Below are positions 51,429-62,905 of a stretch of DNA of 64,000 nt, in pieces (within the stretch, counting starts at the first letter, position 1; each line of letters starts with the position of its first letter). The stretch comes from Glandiceps talaboti (Eukaryota > Hemichordata > Enteropneusta > Spengelidae): positions 6,356,598-6,420,597 of the forward strand of contig NC_135560.1 of assembly GCF_964340395.1 (NCBI RefSeq), written 5' to 3'. The notes beneath the pieces were generated by a model. The model did not search any database. It saw nothing but the letters and a program-made list of their open reading frames with translations, and was not told the origin of the DNA. The position numbers and the translations under genes were made by a program.

Positions 51429-52800
51429 CTGTTTTTTTGTATGTATGTATGTATGTATGCATGTACGTATGTACGTACGTACGTATGTATATAATTTGTA
51501 AAACTGTGTTGTGTGTATGCTTACATGCATACCTGTGTGTGTATGCCTGTGTCTGTCTGTCTGTCTATGTATATGTGTGTGTGTGTATGTGTATGTGGGG
51601 TGGGGTAGGGCATACTGTATTTCTCCTCACGATAAACTATATCTACTGTTACACAAGCCCTATTCATAAGTTCATCATACTAAACTCAAGCTGGAAGCTA
51701 AAGGATATCAAACTTATGACTTGTTAAAAACAAAGCTCAAAAGAAAAAAAAATGTTTTGTAACATGTGGAAGTACCATGCTGGCAGACATGTGTGTTCCC
51801 TAACTGTTTGTAGTCTGTATTTAGTAACATATCTACCAGGGAGGTTCTCATATCAATAATTCTCCGTGGGTTTAATTGAGCTGAGTATGATTTAGACAGC
51901 TTTACACAGACATAAGAGTTGTAGTGAAACTGATACAGCAATATGAAACATTAGACGAAGCGGTGTGGTAACATACACAATGATTCCTTATGGTGTACGC
52001 AGCAGGGAAGCTTCAGGAGACAGAGTAAGGATGGACTGGATTTTGATCCGGCACTAACGGGAATAGGATCCGGCAAAAAAAAACTGGGAATAGCTCTCTG
52101 TACCCAGCTATTAAAATGAAATGTGTGTGGTATATCTTCATTTAGCTGGGAGTCTTTAATGATTTGAATTACATAAAATACATTATTGCGTGATCTGTCA
52201 GGTTTCAACAACACTTGATATACAAAGACTAATATTGAAGGGTTTTTTATTTCACTATGATATCAATTTTAATAGCTGTTGATGATTGACGCCAAATTGA
52301 GCATGCGGTGGTTTTCAAAAAGAAAAAATGTTATAATCATAAGAATCTTTTCCTATTTTCCAGCAACAACGGATAAAGTTTATGATTAATTAACAAAATA
52401 ATACTACGGTAATGAATATTTTCGAACTCTGGGTTGATGTTAAACATAAAAAATATGGCTACTGACAGAGTCAGAGAGTTATGGCTGACATCTAGTTGGC
52501 ATCACCAGTAAACAATATTACTTGAAAGTTGGAATTATGATAACTGTATTTGACAAGGCCAGTACTAATATACATTTTATTGTCTGAATAACAGAATAGT
52601 AGCTAAACTTTGGCAAAGATTTTAACATTTCTGCACTGTTCAAGTAGAATGCACCTCAAGGAACCAAACTATACCATATGATATTTTGTTCCTGGTCCAG
52701 GTCCTTTTGAAATAATTTGAGAAATTTAGAGGTTTGCCATCTTGTTTTCAAGGAAATCACCAATCTTTTATTTTCTCATAGAGTTAACATAGTATTCAGT
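51016..52800. other. Non-coding sequence with microsatellites
   Basis: No gene is seen. It contains (GT)n at 51390-51424, (GTAT/GTAC)n at 51440-51490 and a G-rich stretch at 51597-51610. The 124-codon plus frame is a translation of these tracts. An 87-codon minus frame at 51951-52214 has no recognised features. Confidence 0.5.
51390..51490. repeat. (GT)n and (ATGT/ACGT)n microsatellites
   Basis: About 17 GT units are followed, after 15 bp, by ATGT units that grade into ACGT units. Confidence 0.95.
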
Positions 52801-52871
52801 GGCCATATTGGATTCTACGGCCATATTGGATTCAGTGGCCATATTGGATTCTATGGCCATATTGGATTCTA
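52801..52871. repeat. 18-bp tandem repeat, four copies
   Basis: GGCCATATTGGATTC starts at 52801, 52819, 52837 and 52855, exactly 18 bp apart. Each unit contains GCCATATT, which fits the YY1 consensus core; binding is inference only. Confidence 0.93.
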
Positions 52872-53830
52872 AAATGGTTTCATTTTGACAACATTTTGAC
52901 CTCTAATTCAAAAATTTGTATGGTTAACCCTGATTTTTTGTCATGATTTTAACTTAGAATAGGTTGGAGTTTTTTCTTACACAAATTAACAGCAAAAGTG
53001 TAAACAGTTTATTTCTAAGGTAAATTTTACATTAAAAGATATCTTTCTTTGTTGTCCTCAATCATAAAGCACGTACTAAAAGTGTACAGCATGTATAATT
53101 CTGTAGTGAAAATACTTTCAAAATATATCTAGTATTCATTTATATGGGAGGGGAGGGGGGGGGGGATTGAACAGATATAATTTTTTGACTTATGAAAACA
53201 GTATGTAGTTCTGCTACTGTCATAGAATTGGCAACCATCTTTGTGGAAATGACATGATATCCCTCCACTCAATTTGACATGAACAACTGAGAGACAAGAA
53301 ACTATTTCCGTACGATTGAACTTTTGATATTTTAACCTTCAAAGTTGCAACCCATATTATCATTCTGTGTAATTACATATAGTTCTAGAAACCATGTCCC
53401 TAAAGGTTAAGTTTTAAGAAGAATTTCAAATTAAGTTTACCAGGAAGGAAAACTCGATTTTTAATACTTTCTTCCATTAAATCAAGACTGAGAAATAACA
53501 GAATTTTAAAAAACAATTTAAACTGTTTCGATGATTTTTAACAAGCAGGAACTTTTCACTTTCCACTAATGAGGCTACATGATATATTTTTAGGTTTTTC
53601 GAAAAATTTCCATATGCAGGAAAACTTATGGGTTACAGCTAATGAGGATATGGAATATCTACTCTGTGTATTGAAATGATGTCTGCGTTGTCATAGGCCT
53701 GTAGGTTGTTTCTCAATACCCTTGTCTTTATCACCATATTTCGTGTCTCACTGGGACTATTTGCTACCAGGCTTCAGCTGTATGCCATCTGCTCTGATAC
53801 ACTATATGAAGAACACATGGTTTAAAGCAA
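52872..53830. other. Non-coding sequence
   Basis: No gene is seen. A G-rich tract at 53146-53165 is G-quadruplex-capable. Confidence 0.55.
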
Positions 53831-54003
53831 CAGATCCACGCTGATTACCGAGACCTTTGTTTCTATCATAGTGCTTGTATTACTAAGGAAAATGTACTAT
53901 CGGAAAACTAAGACAGATACACACTGATTACCGAGACCTTTGTTTCTACCATGGTTCACTGTACTTGTATTACCAAGGAAAATGTACTATCCGAAAGCTA
54001 AGC
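53831..54003. repeat. Two-copy tandem duplication, 83 and 90 bp
   Basis: Both units contain CTGATTACCGAGACCTTTGT, CTTGTATTAC.AAGGAAAAT, GTACTATC.GAAA.CTAAG. The second has a 7-bp insertion. Identity is high, so the duplication is fairly recent. A 65-codon frame crosses the second unit only. Confidence 0.92.
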
Positions 54004-55096
54004 CAGATATTTACAAATCTATTGTTGCATGTGGTACATTTATACACAAGTGGTTGATAGGGGCACCTTGTAATCAAGGTAGTATAAACACTGGAAGTCC
54101 TTGCACATGTACACTAGAAGAACACGGAAGTCTATGAAAATGTAGTCTGGATGCCAACGTGTAACTAAACAACCGTGAGTGGAAGTGTGAAGGTGTAAAT
54201 CGTAATGATACTGTATAGGAACTAGACTAATTAAATGAAAATGTAACTCACTGTCAGAGATGCTGTTATAGTATGCATGTATTTACACCAACAATATTTC
54301 TATTTTGTGTTTGTGTTTTAATAACTTCTCGATAGTTGATTTGCCACTGTTGTATTATCATGGACTGTACGGTGCAGTTCCTATTCACATGTGGTTTCTA
54401 TTACCATAAATTGATTTTATCAATAAAACCTAATTTTATCCAATTACTATTCCTGTCCGTCTTTTTTTTTTTTATCAAACTGCAAAGATATGATTACAAT
54501 TTGAGATAAAATACCATCATTCTTGTCAACCAGAGCGTATTTTCTGCTGACAGCAATGAGGGAAGGTATTAATGTGACGTAGTCTTACCATACACAGAGG
54601 ACAGTGGTGTATGGTGATGAATATCACCTGTGATGAATTACAGTGCAATTGAAGTGACTTCTGTAATGATACGAAAAAAGAACCCCAACCTTTCATTTGT
54701 TAGGTTTATAGACAACACACACTGTAAGTGTTGAAAATAGCCAATGCATAAATTTGTGCTGACTAAAACTTTTTCCGCTATGATGTAAACTGTAAACAGT
54801 CAATCCTTTAAATCCATGCATGAATTTTTTGTTGGAATGATTATTTTTGGTAGAATATACCGGAGTGACTCTCCCAGCCTTTTAAACTGGTCTTTCCACA
54901 CACAAAAAAAAATTGGCTAAAATACAAATGTTACAAGACTGCTGTCAAGTGTGTTTATTTCTTTCTTCGTAAGTATTCTTAGAAGTATATGTTTTATCTC
55001 TTTCATTTACCCATAACAGAGTACTATAAGAACTTACAATAATACAAAATATTTTTTGAAAATTGTATATATTACTGGACTCTACACATTTCTGTT
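54004..55096. other. Non-coding sequence with a possible fold-back remnant
   Basis: No gene is seen. GTGTAAATCGTAATGATACT, then GTATAGGAACTAGACTAA (about 54201-54239), resembles the right arm of the fold-back element at 61547-61660. No left arm was found. Confidence 0.5.
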
Positions 55097-55478
55097 AGGC
55101 CTAACAAAAAAAAATTGTGTGGTTCCGATTACACTCAATTTTAGAATGGGTGGATTTTATATTTTATTTTTATATATATATATATTTTTTTTCATATGTG
55201 GGTGTCTAGTTCAGGTAGTTATATTTTCCGTTATTTTCCATATGGTCTCTGTGTTATTGGTTTCTTCCTATCAGATGTACTGCCATTACAGATTAGAAGA
55301 ACAGTTTTATATTGTTTTTTTTAAGTTGATGACAGTTTCCGCATCCACTATTTTTTGTGAGACTTCGCGATTTCATTATTTTTTTCTCAAATACGTTAAA
55401 AAAAGTTTAGGGACAGCGTGAAAAACTAGGTGGGGGTCATGCAGGTAACCGGACCCAAACTATTTTTTTTTAAAGGAC
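55097..55478 (+). mobile_element. hAT-like MITE, copy 2
   Basis: Collinear with 29884-30254: AGGCCTAAC, TTGTGTGGTTCC, TCTAGTTCAGGTAGTTAT, CCATATGGTCTCTGTGTTAT, TGCCATTACAGATT and GGTAACCGGACCCAAAC are shared. The right terminus is decayed (AAAGGACTT in place of TTAGGCCT) and an AT-rich expansion (TATATA) lies near 55170. The 121-codon plus frame inside is incidental. Confidence 0.8.
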
Positions 55479-57731
55479 TTACAGATACTGGGTTTAAACA
55501 CTGATGGTTAGACACCTAGATGAGAAATATACATGTATCTTTAAAAACCTTGACTTCACTTACACAAACAAAATACAGTCTTTCACTCCTACTTTTGTAA
55601 TGAATACCAAAGTATTTAAAGACCTGTGTTGAAAGGAAGTCAGTTGGAAAATCCTGAAATCTTCTTTGACAATGGGATAATGTCGTCTAAGTTACTGAAT
55701 GTTGTTGTGTATGTAATCTCCTTGTGGTATTATCACTGTGGGGGATATAAGCCTGATATATACAGTATGACTGTTGGTGTTTTTTGTTTTTTTCACTTTT
55801 CAACACAGAGATATTTACTGTTCAATGTACAAATCAGGGAGTGTGGTGTGTGCGCTGATGGAGAAACATCAAGACACAGGTCAAGATGCATTTTGCTAAT
55901 GAAAACAGACTGCTGTTACTATACCATCAACTTGTAATCTGTGTAATAGTAATACCTGGGTAGTACCTAATGTGCTTTGGAATACAACATACCAATGAGT
56001 TAGGTTTTTTTTGTAACAAGAACCAGATATCATGAAAGAAAGGCAAACTTGCACCTCAAATAATTTGTTACCTTTTCCCTTAAAATAGCCAATATGGAAT
56101 ATCAAGGTGAATGCATCTGGTTCCACAGAAAACTTGGAATGTTACCTTAGAAACTTGAAATGTTTGTGTGGGAACTTGGAGGGTTTCTTTCAATAGACAT
56201 TAGTATACCTGTCTTTCCTTCAATAAAATTTTCTTTGCTTATATAGTCAGAGTTTAGCTTACCTGCACATTAAAAATAAAATCACTAAAACTATGAGTCT
56301 GTCAGTTATTGTGTATCTGTATCCCATCTTTATCATTAGGAATTACCATTAATTATCAAGAACAACTCCCAAAGCACTACAAATGTCACAGATTATATTT
56401 TCATGAGAATACGCCAAAAATTATGCAATGGAAAGTACAATACCCTGATGACATACAGAGCTAGAAAAAAATCAAGTAACAACGACGTTAGACTGACCAT
56501 TTCAAGTCTACAATACAAATGAGATTGAAGTCATGCCAGTTGAAATATGGGTAAGGAAGATTGAAAGAAACAAACTTTGACATTAAGATGGCAACAGCGC
56601 TAATACCTCCAGGATAAAAGAAAGGATTTTGTGAAGAAACAAAAGCTACCTGCGTGTATAATTCATGCCCAAGAAATACGAAAGACAGCGATTTAAGTTT
56701 AACAACAGCAAAGGGGATGGGGATTTGAGGAATGAATGGTTACCGTGGATACAATTTGATGACAGTTCATGGTGCATGAAATATGAGGAAATCACATCAT
56801 TTTACTCTCGTGTGGGCCTATTAACGGTACCTCACTAAACAGGAAACTAAGAATTATATAGTAAGTTACAAATGCTTTTAAAAGAAATAGGTTGATGGGT
56901 TGAGCAACAGTCTAAAGGAAACATGACAACTCAGGATGGAGTGAAAGTTGCTGCAGGTATATAGTTAGCTCTCCTGCAATGATTTGATCACTTTGTTTCA
57001 ATGATGAAGTAGATGTAACTCTCTACCTGTTCTCTTTTTTTATTAAAATTTTTTATATACAGGATATTTCACTGATTCAAGACCAGCTGGCTATGTTAAT
57101 ATAAGTAAAGTTAACATTTACTCCATAGTACTGGTCGACCTTCTTTTGGTGTTGCTATAGTGACTCAAATTTAAAACCAAGGTGCGATTTTCACCTGCAA
57201 ACAACACTAGGTCTCACACAGACATACTGTAAGACACACACATCATGTAATCATTTTGATATGCTCCTACTGTTTATACTGTCTGACTGTATTTTTTTAA
57301 TGATCTAGAGTCTATCAACTCAATATTTACACAAATACAATGACTCTCACATGAGCATTATAATTTAGCAATTCCCTACTTCCAAATACAGCCATTTCAC
57401 ATAAGCATTTACAATTTGATATATATTACTCTCATACCATCATTTGTTAATTATACATTACTCTCACCTACGCATTTTACTTGAATCAATGTCAAAGTTT
57501 ATTCAAAATTGTATATTAATCAACTTATTAATTGAACATTACTCCACGTTTTGACATTTTTACACATAGCTGATTAAGTTTATTCTAACTGTAATGTACA
57601 TTATGGGAATTGTCATAATGACTATAACATTTACACTACTACAGTCACACAGATCAAATGTGTGTAAGTCAGGGAAACTCTCAACAAAACTTGAGCAACA
57701 GGTTATTCTGTATGAACTACATACAATATCT
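55479..57731. other. Non-coding sequence
   Basis: No supportable gene. A 103-codon plus frame (55626-55937) and a 76-codon minus frame (55896-56126) overlap on opposite strands and show no domains. Degenerate repeats of ATTACTCTCA.. type are faint at about 57340-57480. Confidence 0.5.
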
Positions 57732-58280
57732 GGTTGATAGATTATTTCATTGACTGATTGATCAATTGATTGATTATTTCATTGACTGATTGATTAAAAG
57801 ACTATTTCATTGACTGATTAAGTTATAGATTACTGCATTGATTGATTTATAGATTATTTCATTGACTGACTGACTGATTGATTATTTCATTGACTGACTG
57901 ACTGATTGATTGATTGATTATTTCATTGATGGTTGATCAATTATTTCATTGACTGATTTGATCAACTGATTATTTCATTGACTGATCAATTGATTATTTC
58001 ATTGATTATTTCATTGATCGATTTATAGATTATTTCATTGATTGATTGATCAATTGATTATTTCATTGATCGATTTATAGATTATTTCATTGACTGATTT
58101 GATCAACTGATTATTTCATTGACTGATCAATTATTTCATTGATTATTTCATTGATCGATTTATAGATTATTTCATTGATTGATTGATTATTTCATTGATT
58201 GATTGATTGATTATTGATTGATTATTTCAATGATTGATTGATAGATTATTTCATTGATTGATTGATCAATTGATTATTTC

Positions 58281-58311
<31 letters not shown>

Positions 58312-58585
58312 ATTTCATTGATTGATTGATCAATTGATTATTTCATTGATGGTTGATCAATTATTTCATTGACTGATTTGATCAACTGATTATTTCATTG
58401 ACTGATCAATTGATTATTTCATTGATTATTTCATTGATCGATTTATAGATTATTTCATTGATTGATTGATTGATTGATCAATTGATTATTTCATTGATTG
58501 ATTGATTATTGATAGAGTATTTCATTGATTGATTATTTCATTGATTGTTTTGATTAATAATTGATAGACTACTTTACTACATTGA
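57732..58585. repeat. TGAT-rich degenerate minisatellite
   Basis: Units of the form TTGATTGAT(n)CAATTGAT and TATTTCATTGA(C/T)TGAT repeat many times with variable length. A longer block (GATTTATAGATTATTTCATT, then GATCAACTGATTATTTCA) recurs around 57950-58020 and 58370-58460, so local segments have been duplicated. Confidence 0.93.
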
Positions 58586-59190
58586 TTGATAGATCATCAT
58601 TCTACTGACACACTGAATGCAGCTAATTGAAAAAAAAAATCCAGCGTAAGTTATAAAACAAATTGACAGCACAAAAACAAGTGAAGATGGAAATCTCTTA
58701 AACAGCTGTAAAGATTGAAATAAACAAGACATCATAGGAAGATATCTGATAAAATTTGCAGAGATCTTAAATCAGTTATTTAATTCTCTCCCTAAATGCT
58801 TTTTAAATATGCTACAACCATCAACAACGTAGAAATGGGTAACTGGAAACTTTAAAACTGTTTTCTGAACTGCTTCAGCTGTTGTAAAACATGCCTACAT
58901 CGCAACCAAAGAATGGCAAGAATTTGGATGTGTTTATCAACTCAACAGCTGAAAAAAGTTAAACGTTTTTTGTGATTTGAAATGAAGCAAACCATGGGGA
59001 ATATACTCATGTTTATAATACTACACAGCTAAATATTATATGGAAGACATATTGAACTTTCGTAGCATGGAGTGTTTTGTTTCATGCCTCAAGTAATATT
59101 CTAAGTTCACAGAGACAGTATTACGTAAGAAAGATAATACTTTGCAAGTTGACCTAACAGATCAATAGTTTCTGAGAATTTGAAGTACTC
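58586..59190. other. Non-coding sequence
   Basis: No gene or clear repeat is seen. Confidence 0.6.
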
Positions 59191-59950
59191 AAATTCTAAG
59201 AAACTGATGCACACTGATTCCGTGATACTAATGTTGCCAGATTCTGAGACTGGTGTACTGAGAATTTGTCTATTTGACATCCCCAGATTCTGTGATACTG
59301 ATATATACAGATTTTGGATTTCGATACAATTACTGATGTACCCAGATTCTGAGATAGTGATATACACAGATTCTGACATACTGATGTACCCAGATTCTGA
59401 GATAGTGATATACCCAGATACTGATGTACCCAGATTCTGTACATTTGGCATACCAATATTCTGCGATACTGATAAATGACATACCCAGATTTTGATGTTG
59501 ATAAGATTACTGATGTACCAAGATTCTGAGAATTTGAGGTACCTAGATGTTGAGAAACTGATGTACCCTGATTCTAAGAAAATGAAATGCTCTGATTCTG
59601 AGAAACTGATGTATCCAGAATCCAAGAAACTGACGTGAACAGGTTCTGAGAAACTGATGTACCCAGATTCTGAAAATCTGGTGTACCCAGAATCTGACAC
59701 TAATGTACTCAGTATTTTAGAATCTGGTATATTGATTTACCAAGAATTTCAGATACCGGTTTATCCAGATTCTGGTGTGCCCAAGAATCTGACAATAATG
59801 AACTCAGATGTTCAGAAACTAAAAGTACTCTGACTCTGAGATATAAGTGTATCCATGCACAGAAATACTGACACATCCAAATTCTAAGAATTTGATTTGC
59901 TAAAATTCAGAAAACAGTCATGTACCCAGATTCTGAGATGTTAGTCAATA
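59191..59950. repeat. Degenerate 24-30-bp minisatellite
   Basis: About 28 units of the form CTGATGTACCCAGATTCTGA with variants (GATACTGATATA, GAATTTGAGGTACC). The 197-codon minus frame (SGYISFSE-type repeats) is a translation of the array, broken by unit-length changes. Confidence 0.88.
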
Positions 59951-61140
59951 ATACAACTTCTTATTCATAATGCCATTCTTGACTTTCAATGAGTCCAATA
60001 ACAAATATAAGTCTTGCCAGTATAAGACTTGACTTTATTGGTGGGGGACAACAAGTTATGCTGGCCTTTCATTTCCCTAAGGATTCCCGTAATATTATTA
60101 TTTTTCATTTACATGATTGTTGCAAACCAGAGCCGTTATTTCTTCCGCGACACTGTGAAATAACGTGGTGTAACTTGGACAGTGCTGTAAAAGAGGCTGT
60201 GGTTTATCACGATGATTTACATCTACTGGCATCATTTTGTTTGAATTACGATTTGAATCTCCTTTTATCTACTAGTTGCAAGCTGCCTAGATTTTGAAAG
60301 ACGTCTAAGTTCAGATGGCAGTACACAAGGACATCAATAAACATGATATAGAGATAGGTCACTCACCTCATAACACACAAAGAAAGTGACTTTTCTAATC
60401 TTGTATAACAGTTTATTCATTCTTCACTTTTCAATGTATCCAATGACAATTGCATTATGATGCCAGTCTGGAAAGTATTAGTAACCTCTCCATTCTAGGT
60501 AGATGAATAAAATCTTCCGAAAGCCAAAACTAATAAATATCAACCCGCTGTTCAACAACAAAAGTTGAACCGGTTTTGAATATTTTCTTTTTTCCGAGTG
60601 AACCACACTGAGCAATCAATATTTCTTGGTGGCCATCCCCACATCTGACTTGCAGAAAGAAAAACAAACACAGGTAATCACAGAAAATGGTTCAAAAACA
60701 AATATTGCAACAGCTACGGTATTAAGGTTGAACCATTTACATGGGTTTTCAAATCCTTATTTTCATGGGCTATTACTTTGATTGAAAACTGACGATATTC
60801 AGCTACCATCTGTGTGTAATTAAAATGAACAGTTCATTAAGATTTAGAGAATAAAGAACAAACAAATTAAGATAGACATGTGTACAAACAAATAGCAAAT
60901 TGAAGTTGTTCAAACAGTCAGACATATGTACAAACAGATGCTTAAAATAATGGACTGCATGCATGAAGCTAAACAAATAGAGCAAACCAACAAGCCGGGT
61001 GCAAGCAGCTGAACTGTTTCAACATTTGAACCCTTTGTGGGTTGATATTTGACCGTATGACACACGAGTGGTTTTCAAGAAAACCTGCATTTTCGTGACT
61101 TCAGTTTACTTGAAAAGAGAATTTGACACAGGGGCATGTC
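59951..61140. other. Non-coding sequence
   Basis: A 102-codon ATG frame on the plus strand (59989-60297) has mixed composition without low-complexity tracts. I recognise no domain and its length is within chance expectation. Nothing else is seen. Confidence 0.45.
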
Positions 61141-61213
61141 TACTTGCTGGTTATGTGACTCTGCTACACTCATTTACGTTCTGAGTGTAGCAAAGTGACA
61201 GATCCAGCTAGTA
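61141..61213. mobile_element. Small fold-back (inverted repeat) element
   Basis: TGCTACACTCA (61162-61172) and TGAGTGTAGCA (61182-61192) are perfect complements. The match continues imperfectly outward for about 30 bp (CTTGCTGG against CCAGCTAG). The loop is only 9 nt. It may be a fold-back MITE remnant or a transcribed hairpin. Confidence 0.6.
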
Positions 61214-61546
61214 AACAAAGGACTTACACTATATTCCAAAATGCAATGTTAGTCTGTATGTGGTTAAAGAGCTGGGAAGTGTACCCATCTGAAGGTTGAA
61301 CTTCTCATATTTAGAAATAATTAGAGTGGTAACAGATAGCTGCATTTACATAATTCTGACATTTCATTGTTGAAATAATACTAAATACTTCCAAACGGTT
61401 ACACATGTTAACTATCATTAATGTACGCCATCCAACATCACAGTCCTAAATAATTAACATCAATTTGTTTTCGAAGCTTTCAAAACCAAAGAGTGAAATA
61501 TGTCAATATTCCATTCTGTGTCTTGAATCAAATACCAATCTGTTAA
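61214..61546. other. Non-coding sequence between two fold-back elements
   Basis: No gene is seen. Confidence 0.6.
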
Positions 61547-61660
61547 TCTAGTTCCTGACGACTGTATTCCGATTTTACACTATGTTGTCTTCATGCAATA
61601 CAGTAATGTATATTAAAGATAATGTAGTGTGAAATCGGAATACGGTCGTCAGGAACTAGA
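61547..61660. mobile_element. Fold-back MITE with flanking direct repeats
   Basis: Two 36-bp arms (61547-61582 and 61625-61660) match at 34 of 36 positions; the outer ends are TCTAGTTCCTGACG and its complement. The loop is 42 nt. TACCAATCTGT occurs at 61533-61543 and 61662-61672, immediately outside with 3 bp and 1 bp of filler, and looks like a target-site duplication of about 9-11 bp. It has no coding capacity. Class is unassigned. Confidence 0.85.
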
Positions 61661-61672
61661 CTACCAATCTGT

Positions 61673-62535
61673 ATACGCATGCCATTTCATTATATTGTAT
61701 TAAACTCCTTGCAGTGGGCCAGTGGTCTTAAAATAAACTGTAAACTATATAACATAATGTTATCTGGAATGCCTTGAAATTTAATTGTCATTTCAACAAG
61801 CATGGGGTTAGAAACGACAGGAGTGTTCAGGACTCCTGTTGCTTGAGAACACAGGAATTAAAAGAGGAATTAGTATCCATATTAATTTGTCTCTAGGAAA
61901 AACACAGAAAGTATAAAAGGGCTCTGCAACATAAAATTTGCTCATGAAGAAAACTACTGCTTTTGTTGATGGGGAGGAGGGTTGAGGTACAATGGGTTTG
62001 TTAGCTTGTAATGTACATTAATTATAGTGAGACACACTTTGCCACATGTCAAACTTGGTGACTACTAGAATTCTGAAAAAAAGCATTCATCATTAAGAAA
62101 AGGGTTTCTTGTAAAACACATCACAGTATAATACTTAATAGGTGATTCAGTCAAATAAATAGTCTGCATACATTTGTACATCGTGAAGTGTTTATTAAAT
62201 TCCTGTAGTCCGTACAACTTTACATTTGATCTAACCAATGTAGGTGCTTCACACTGTGTTGTTCCAATACCAGTAGCAATGTTGACACACAATACTACAG
62301 CTGATAGTATCCCACTGTGGGCATGTCTCATGCCATAATTAACAAACTAACAGGGCAGGCTTATGATGGTGCAGACATACATGATGTCACAACTTGTAAG
62401 GTCAATTGACTTGGGCAGCTGCTTTGGAGTCAAAGGTCAACCTAAGGTCAGACAAGTCAAGCTTTGGAATTAGAATCACCGCGTTGCGTTCTCCGTCAGC
62501 TGTAGTTTGACAGATGGCAGTGTTTACACAGGGGA
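61673..62535. other. Non-coding sequence
   Basis: An 88-codon ATG frame on the minus strand (62065-62331) has mixed composition and a hydrophobic stretch near its start. I recognise no domain, and there is no supporting splice or promoter evidence. Confidence 0.45.
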
Positions 62536-62905
62536 ATATATGACTGTCAAAACACTGTCTTTTCGTCGAAGACATCTCAAAAGATTGTTCTTCTCAATTT
62601 CTAGCTACTAGAAGTGAAGGAAGACATACTTAAATAACATGTTTGTTTGCTTTAATTCTGTAGACTCTTTTTCAGCTACTAATGATTACAAAAAAAGAGA
62701 CAGACTATGCATAACTGTCAAAATACACAATTTTTTTAGTCAGAGATTTATCAAAGATTGTTCTTCTTACTTGAACATTAATGGTTCAAACTCGTGTAAA
62801 TTCTTTTGAAAAAAAAAATGAGTTAGACTATAAAACTAACAAAAACACTATTTTTTGGGGGTCAGAGATATCTCCAAAATTGTTCTTCTAGATTTCAGGA
62901 AACTA
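62536..62905. repeat. Degenerate tandem repeat, 130-175-bp unit, three copies
   Basis: Each unit contains (G/A)ACTGTCAAAA.AC or ACTAACAAAAACAC, then TCAGAGAT, then CAAA.GATTGTTCTTCT, near 62540, 62715 and 62840. The copies are diverged. Confidence 0.65.

Noticed and set aside
54060-54100. Similarity of TGTAATCAAG..AACACTGGA to 18726-18757
   Set aside because: Only about 30 bp match and the flanks do not align, so it may be chance.
59107-59700. 197-codon minus frame with SGYISFSE repeats
   Set aside because: It is a translation of a degenerate minisatellite with changing unit lengths and no conserved frame.
59989-60297. 102-codon ATG frame of mixed composition
   Set aside because: No domain is recognised and several frames of this length are expected by chance in AT-rich DNA of this size.
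62065-62331. 88-codon minus-strand ATG frame
   Set aside because: No recognisable domain or supporting signals; chance remains the simplest reading.
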